Positions 5,780 to 8,503 of a DNA stretch of 8,503 bases are shown here, piece after piece. The stretch's first letter is position 1, and each line of letters opens with the position of its first letter. The DNA is from Caldilineaceae bacterium (lineage in GTDB: Bacteria > Chloroflexota > Anaerolineae > Caldilineales > Caldilineaceae): contig JAHEML010000109.1 in the NCBI GenBank assembly GCA_024643705.1, positions 1 through 8,503 on the forward strand. The letters are read 5' to 3'. A model generated the notes under the pieces. It searched no databases. It was not told the origin of the DNA and worked only from the letters and a program-made list of their open reading frames with translations. A program made the translations under genes and the position numbers.

Positions 5780-7591
5780 TTATTCGCTGCGGCTCCATTC
5801 AGCGATGTTCCACATTTCAGAATCCCAACCACCGTTCATGCGCACGCCTTGCAGTGTGTCCAGCTTGGCCGATACGCTGCCCCGGTGAACCAGGGGAATC
5901 TGGTAGAAATTTTGCACGTTGATATCGTTGAGCTGCTTGACAAGGGCTTCCCGGTCGGGGCCAATTGGTGTCGTTGTCAGCTCGCGGAAGAGTTCGTCGT
6001 AGGCCGGATCGCAACCACGGAAGATGTTGCCGCCGCCCCACACATTGTCTTTGCCAGGGATAAACTCGCACTGCAACTGGGAAAGATGTTGCTGTGGGTC
6101 GATGGCCGGGCCGGTGGTGTACATCTCCAGATCGGTGAAGAACTTCTGGTAGGTGTCTGGGCTATTTGGGTCGCCACCGAAGAAGACACCAGCATCGATG
6201 TTGATCAATTCGGTGTCGATACCCAATTCGGTCCACCACTGCTTGATCAGCGCCTGGGTCTTCTGGCGCACACCGTTTGTACTCGTCTGATAACGAACCA
6301 CCAGCGGAATGCCCTCATACTCACGGATACCATCACCGTCAGAGTCTACGACCCCATTGTCATCCAACATTGCCTTGGCCCCTTCCATGTCCTGGGTCAG
6401 GCACCAGTCATTGGCGGTGGAGGCATAGTAGTCGGGTGCAGGAATGATGTTACAGGTAGGCGCACCAGCAAAGCCGTAGAGTTGCTCGGCAATGATGGTG
6501 CGATCGATGGCCATAGACATGGCCTGAGGAATGGGCTTGAATGTCAAGAATGGATGAGGATTGTTTCCATCATCGTATTCAGAGCGCATTTCGCCCAGAT
6601 CGGGATCTGGGTTGGTCTGGTTGACCAGAATCCGTTCCACGTTGCCACCCTTGCTGACGATAACCGCACCCAGGCCTTTGGCTTCCATCTCGGTCAAAAT
6701 CTGGGGTTCTACCTGAAGGTTCCAGGCATAATCAGCTTCGCCGGTCTCCAAAACAGCACGGGCTGCCGAGGCAGCGTCGCCACCACCCTTGAAAACAACC
6801 TTGTCGAAATAGGCCGGCTCACCACGCCAGAGCGGGTTACGCTCGTAGGTGGCGACATCGTTCACTTTGAAATCGACCAACACATACGGGCCAGTGCCCA
6901 AGGGGGCCAGGTTCTGGTCAGAGCAGGTCTGGGCCGCAGCGCCGATGCAGTCGGCAAACTGAGCAGCATTCAGAATATGACCTACGGAGGTGACGAATGC
7001 GGTGTAGGGATAAGGTGTGGGGTTGCCAAAAGTAATCACAACTGTGTGATCGTCCGGCGCTTCGACGCTGGTCACACCATCAAACTGCTCCTTGTTGACA
7101 CAACCGGTCGCTTCTTCATTACAGTAAGCATAGGTGAAGAGAACATCGGCAGCCGTAAAGTCGGAGCCATCGGACCACTTGACGCCCTGCTTCAACTTCC
7201 AGGTGATGGTTGTCAAGTCTTCCGAAATGCCGCCATTCTCCACTGTGGGAATCTCTTCGGCCAATTTCGCGACGAGTTCACCTTCGGGGGTGATGCTTGC
7301 CAGGGATTCTAGAGTAATAGCCGCGGCATCGGCATCTTTCGTACCACCCGAGAGGTGGTTATTGGGCAGGGAAGCCGCCTGCCAATAGAGGATGTTCAAC
7401 ACTTTTTCGCCAGAATCGGCTGGGGCTTCCGCAGCGGGAGCTGCTTCCTGGGCAGCGGGTGCTGCTTCTTGTGCGGCTGGTGCTGCACCGGGCTGAGCCG
7501 GAGCGGCTGCAGGGCAGGCTGCCAGCAACAGGGCCAGGGCCGATAACAGCACGATCAAGCGCAGAGTACGGCTAGTTTTGGGTAGATGCAT
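5780..7591 (-). CDS. ABC transporter solute-binding lipoprotein, peptide/nickel type (SBP_bac_5)
   Basis: 603 residues. The start is ATG 7591 with AAGGAG upstream; the in-frame extension to 7750 is not family-like. A lipoprotein signal ends LLLAAC, with lipidated Cys26. A Pro/Ala/Glu-rich linker follows (27-58) with repeated APAAQEA units. The binding fold then begins near KVLNILYW (63-70). The family hallmark TWKLKQGVKWSDGSDFTAADVLFTY spans 130-154, written in one reach here only by its ends and its core GVKWSDG (136-142). LGTGPY at 231-236, AMSMAIDR at 357-364 and DSDGDGI at 416-422 also fit. Eight Cys beyond Cys26 fall in close pairs (157/164, 215/223, 380/397, 508/527), suggesting disulfides outside the membrane. 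It captures the ligand and hands it to the two permeases downstream. Ligand likely oligopeptide-like; unproven. Confidence 0.95.
   Translation of the reverse strand: MHLPKTSRTLRLIVLLSALALLLAACPAAAPAQPGAAPAAQEAAPAAQEAAPAAEAPADSGEKVLNILYWQAASLPNNHLSGGTKDADAAAITLESLASITPEGELVAKLAEEIPTVENGGISEDLTTITWKLKQGVKWSDGSDFTAADVLFTYAYCNEEATGCVNKEQFDGVTSVEAPDDHTVVITFGNPTPYPYTAFVTSVGHILNAAQFADCIGAAAQTCSDQNLAPLGTGPYVLVDFKVNDVATYERNPLWRGEPAYFDKVVFKGGGDAASAARAVLETGEADYAWNLQVEPQILTEMEAKGLGAVIVSKGGNVERILVNQTNPDPDLGEMRSEYDDGNNPHPFLTFKPIPQAMSMAIDRTIIAEQLYGFAGAPTCNIIPAPDYYASTANDWCLTQDMEGAKAMLDDNGVVDSDGDGIREYEGIPLVVRYQTSTNGVRQKTQALIKQWWTELGIDTELINIDAGVFFGGDPNSPDTYQKFFTDLEMYTTGPAIDPQQHLSQLQCEFIPGKDNVWGGGNIFRGCDPAYDELFRELTTTPIGPDREALVKQLNDINVQNFYQIPLVHRGSVSAKLDTLQGVRMNGGWDSEMWNIAEWSRSE
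7431..7493 (-). repeat. Three 21-bp tandem units encoding the lipoprotein linker
   Basis: Units at 7431-7451, 7452-7472 and 7473-7493 share the pattern GC(A/G)GC(G/T)GG(A/T)GCTGC and encode Ala/Pro/Glu repeats (APAAQEA type). It is an in-frame coding repeat, so changes in copy number would alter linker length in steps of seven residues. Such linkers commonly tether the binding fold away from the membrane. Confidence 0.8.
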
Positions 7592-7899
7592 GAGCTTCTC
7601 CTTGTGAATACGGTTGATTGAAAACACGGAAAATTGAAAAACACAGAAAACGTATAGAAAGTTGGAGACGGTAGATAGAAAAGATGATCTGTACCTACCG
7701 CAAACAAACGGACGATACCGAGGTGACTTACCGAGATGACTTATCGACAATCGAAGTTGGGAAAAACGTGCGACTCGGGTGAAGCGGTTATCAACCTATG
7801 CCCAGTTGATCGTAGTCCAGACCGTGTGTACTCTGGGGAATTGAGCGAACAGACAGGTCTGGCAAAACACAAAATGATAATCAAATCTAGTTGGGCATG
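7592..7899 (-). other. Predicted 300-nt leader of the binding-protein gene; no gene seen
   Basis: If the 7900-7928 promoter is used, about 300 nt are transcribed before the ATG at 7591. I find no convincing coding region here; the in-frame upstream extension to 7750 has no family-like sequence. The stretch holds a 13-bp tandem repeat (7716-7741), AC-rich near-repeats (about 7621-7650), and an ATGCCCAGTTGA copy at 7798-7809 that mirrors one upstream of the promoter. I recognise no known riboswitch class. Confidence 0.5.
7716..7741. repeat. Two-copy 13-bp tandem repeat in the leader
   Basis: TACCGAGGTGACT (7716-7728) is followed directly by TACCGAGATGACT (7729-7741), one base different. A third degenerate copy (TATCGACAATCGA) may follow. 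It is inside the predicted leader of the binding-protein gene. Possible tandem regulator site or simple slippage; the sequence does not say which. Confidence 0.8.
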
Positions 7900-7928
7900 A
7901 TACTACAATTTTTTTCTATCCTTGTCAA
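7900..7928 (-). promoter_or_regulatory. Sigma-70-type promoter of the peptide-importer operon
   Basis: On the minus strand, a perfect TTGACA (7923-7928) and TAGTAT (7900-7905) are separated by exactly 17 bp, with an A-rich spacer. The -10 keeps the critical second A and last T. The predicted start is near 7893, leaving a leader of about 300 nt. The 12-bp motif copies at 7934-7945 and 7798-7809 and the partial copy at 7891-7898 surround it. Confidence 0.65.
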
Positions 7929-7977
7929 AATGTTCAACTGGGCATGAAAAAGCTTTTACGCACTTTGCACAATTGGC

Positions 7978-8503
7978 CTACCGCGCTGACGCATTCTCGG
8001 CCATGCGCAGCAGAGCATTTTGGACATTCGCGGGCACGTGGCGGGCGCGCTGCTTCAAAAAGTCGAGAATCTTATCGGCGGCAACACCTTCTGCCCCGGC
8101 CCGTTGCAAGCTGCGCTGGTTGATTTGATAGACAAACTGGGGGTAACTCTCTTGCCATTGGGCAAACCGCTCCACCCGGAAACGGTCCGACAGGGGTGTC
8201 CCCAGGGGAACCTGAATGGTGTAATCTTCCTGTATCACCATAGGCTGCCGAGGGATATCTTCCTGTTCGGGAGCTTCCTTTCCAAGCCAACCTGCGCCCA
8301 AGGAACTGACAGAGATCAACAGATCATCCCCAGCGGATGGCTCGGCCAGAGCAAAAGCCGCAAGCCAATAGAGCGGGCCGCTAAAGAGAAAGCGTAGCAG
8401 CGCCCCTTCCACATCTCCCCAATGATCGAAACCTTTGAGAAATTCTTTCGTAGAGTAATCGCGGATGTACCAACTATCATAATCACCTGTGGGTCGCTGA
8501 AAA
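7978..8503 (-). CDS. XPB/Ssl2-like helicase-associated-domain protein, C-terminal part, runs off right edge
   Basis: 174 residues are visible. The frame is open from the window edge, so GTG 8412 is not a true start. The upstream part reads as DYDSWYIRDYSTKEF and GFDHWGDVEGALLRF, followed by LFSGPLYWLAAFALA. The rest, from about QPMVIQEDYTIQVPLGTPL through DRFRVERFAQWQ to YQINQRSLQRA and a VAADKILDFLKQRA helix, resembles the helicase-associated Helicase_C_3 domain of XPB/Ssl2-like proteins: a wing-like region, then a 'VQPDFTVLVP...DRFRLERFA...YRITRRSL' core. Helicase motifs themselves would lie outside the window, and proteins with this domain may lack a working motor. It ends at TAG (7978-7980); a separate transcription unit, the importer operon, begins downstream on the same strand. 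Assignment by remembered family pattern. Confidence 0.55.
   Translation of the reverse strand, partial: FQRPTGDYDSWYIRDYSTKEFLKGFDHWGDVEGALLRFLFSGPLYWLAAFALAEPSAGDDLLISVSSLGAGWLGKEAPEQEDIPRQPMVIQEDYTIQVPLGTPLSDRFRVERFAQWQESYPQFVYQINQRSLQRAGAEGVAADKILDFLKQRARHVPANVQNALLRMAENASAR

Noticed and set aside
7592..7750. Longer binding-protein start at 7750
   Set aside because: It would place 53 residues before a textbook lipoprotein signal; AAGGAG precedes ATG 7591.
7874..7883. ATGATAATCA resembling the core of a Fur box near the importer start
   Set aside because: Only about 12 of 19 positions match the classic Fur consensus, and the surrounding DNA is AT-rich enough for a 10-bp chance match.
1..8503. 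CRISPR arrays, insertion sequences, tRNA genes, toxin-antitoxin or defence genes
   Set aside because: I looked on both strands and saw no regular spaced repeats, transposase motifs, tRNA cloverleaf or defence-like domains.

Overview
The window looks like chromosomal DNA of a Gram-positive-type or single-membrane-like bacterium with moderately high GC, most plausibly a Chloroflexota member (Anaerolineae/Caldilineae-like). This rests on gene content and protein style: a nickel superoxide dismutase next to its maturation protease, an MttB-family methyltransferase, a long-linker lipoprotein solute-binding protein, and an XPB/Ssl2-like helicase-associated protein. It is inference, because no rRNA or other marker gene is present. 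TTG and GTG starts are common here.

Region 1 (1-1651, minus strand) is a tight three-gene operon: a soluble bacterial PH-domain protein, an inositol-monophosphatase-family phosphatase (TTG start) and the beginning of an MttB-family methyltransferase that runs off the left edge. Gaps are 3 bp and a 4-bp GTGA overlap, and one good promoter lies at 1623-1651. Region 2 (1698-2453, plus) is a divergently transcribed UlaG-like metallo-beta-lactamase-fold protein whose metal-binding motif is partly lost.

Region 3 (2487-3548, plus) is the nickel superoxide dismutase module: a near-consensus promoter, sodN with a 20-residue propeptide in front of the nickel hook, a strong intrinsic terminator, and then sodX, the S24/S26-type peptidase expected to remove that propeptide. 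A 17-bp perfect palindrome with A and T tails (3569-3603) terminates both sodX and the convergent transporter operon.

Region 4 (3640-7928, minus) is a peptide/nickel-type ABC importer: lipoprotein binding protein, then two permeases. No ATPase gene is present and the operon closes with a terminator, so ATPases must come from elsewhere. Two hairpins separate the binding-protein gene from the permeases. The binding-protein gene has a predicted 300-nt leader with a repeated motif around its promoter. The right edge (7978-8503, minus) is the C-terminal part of a helicase-associated-domain protein.

Most of the window is ordinary metabolic and transport DNA. I see no phage, IS, CRISPR or defence genes. 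The points most worth a second look are the terminator placed between sodN and its protease gene, the degenerate metallohydrolase, and the regulatory architecture of the transporter operon.
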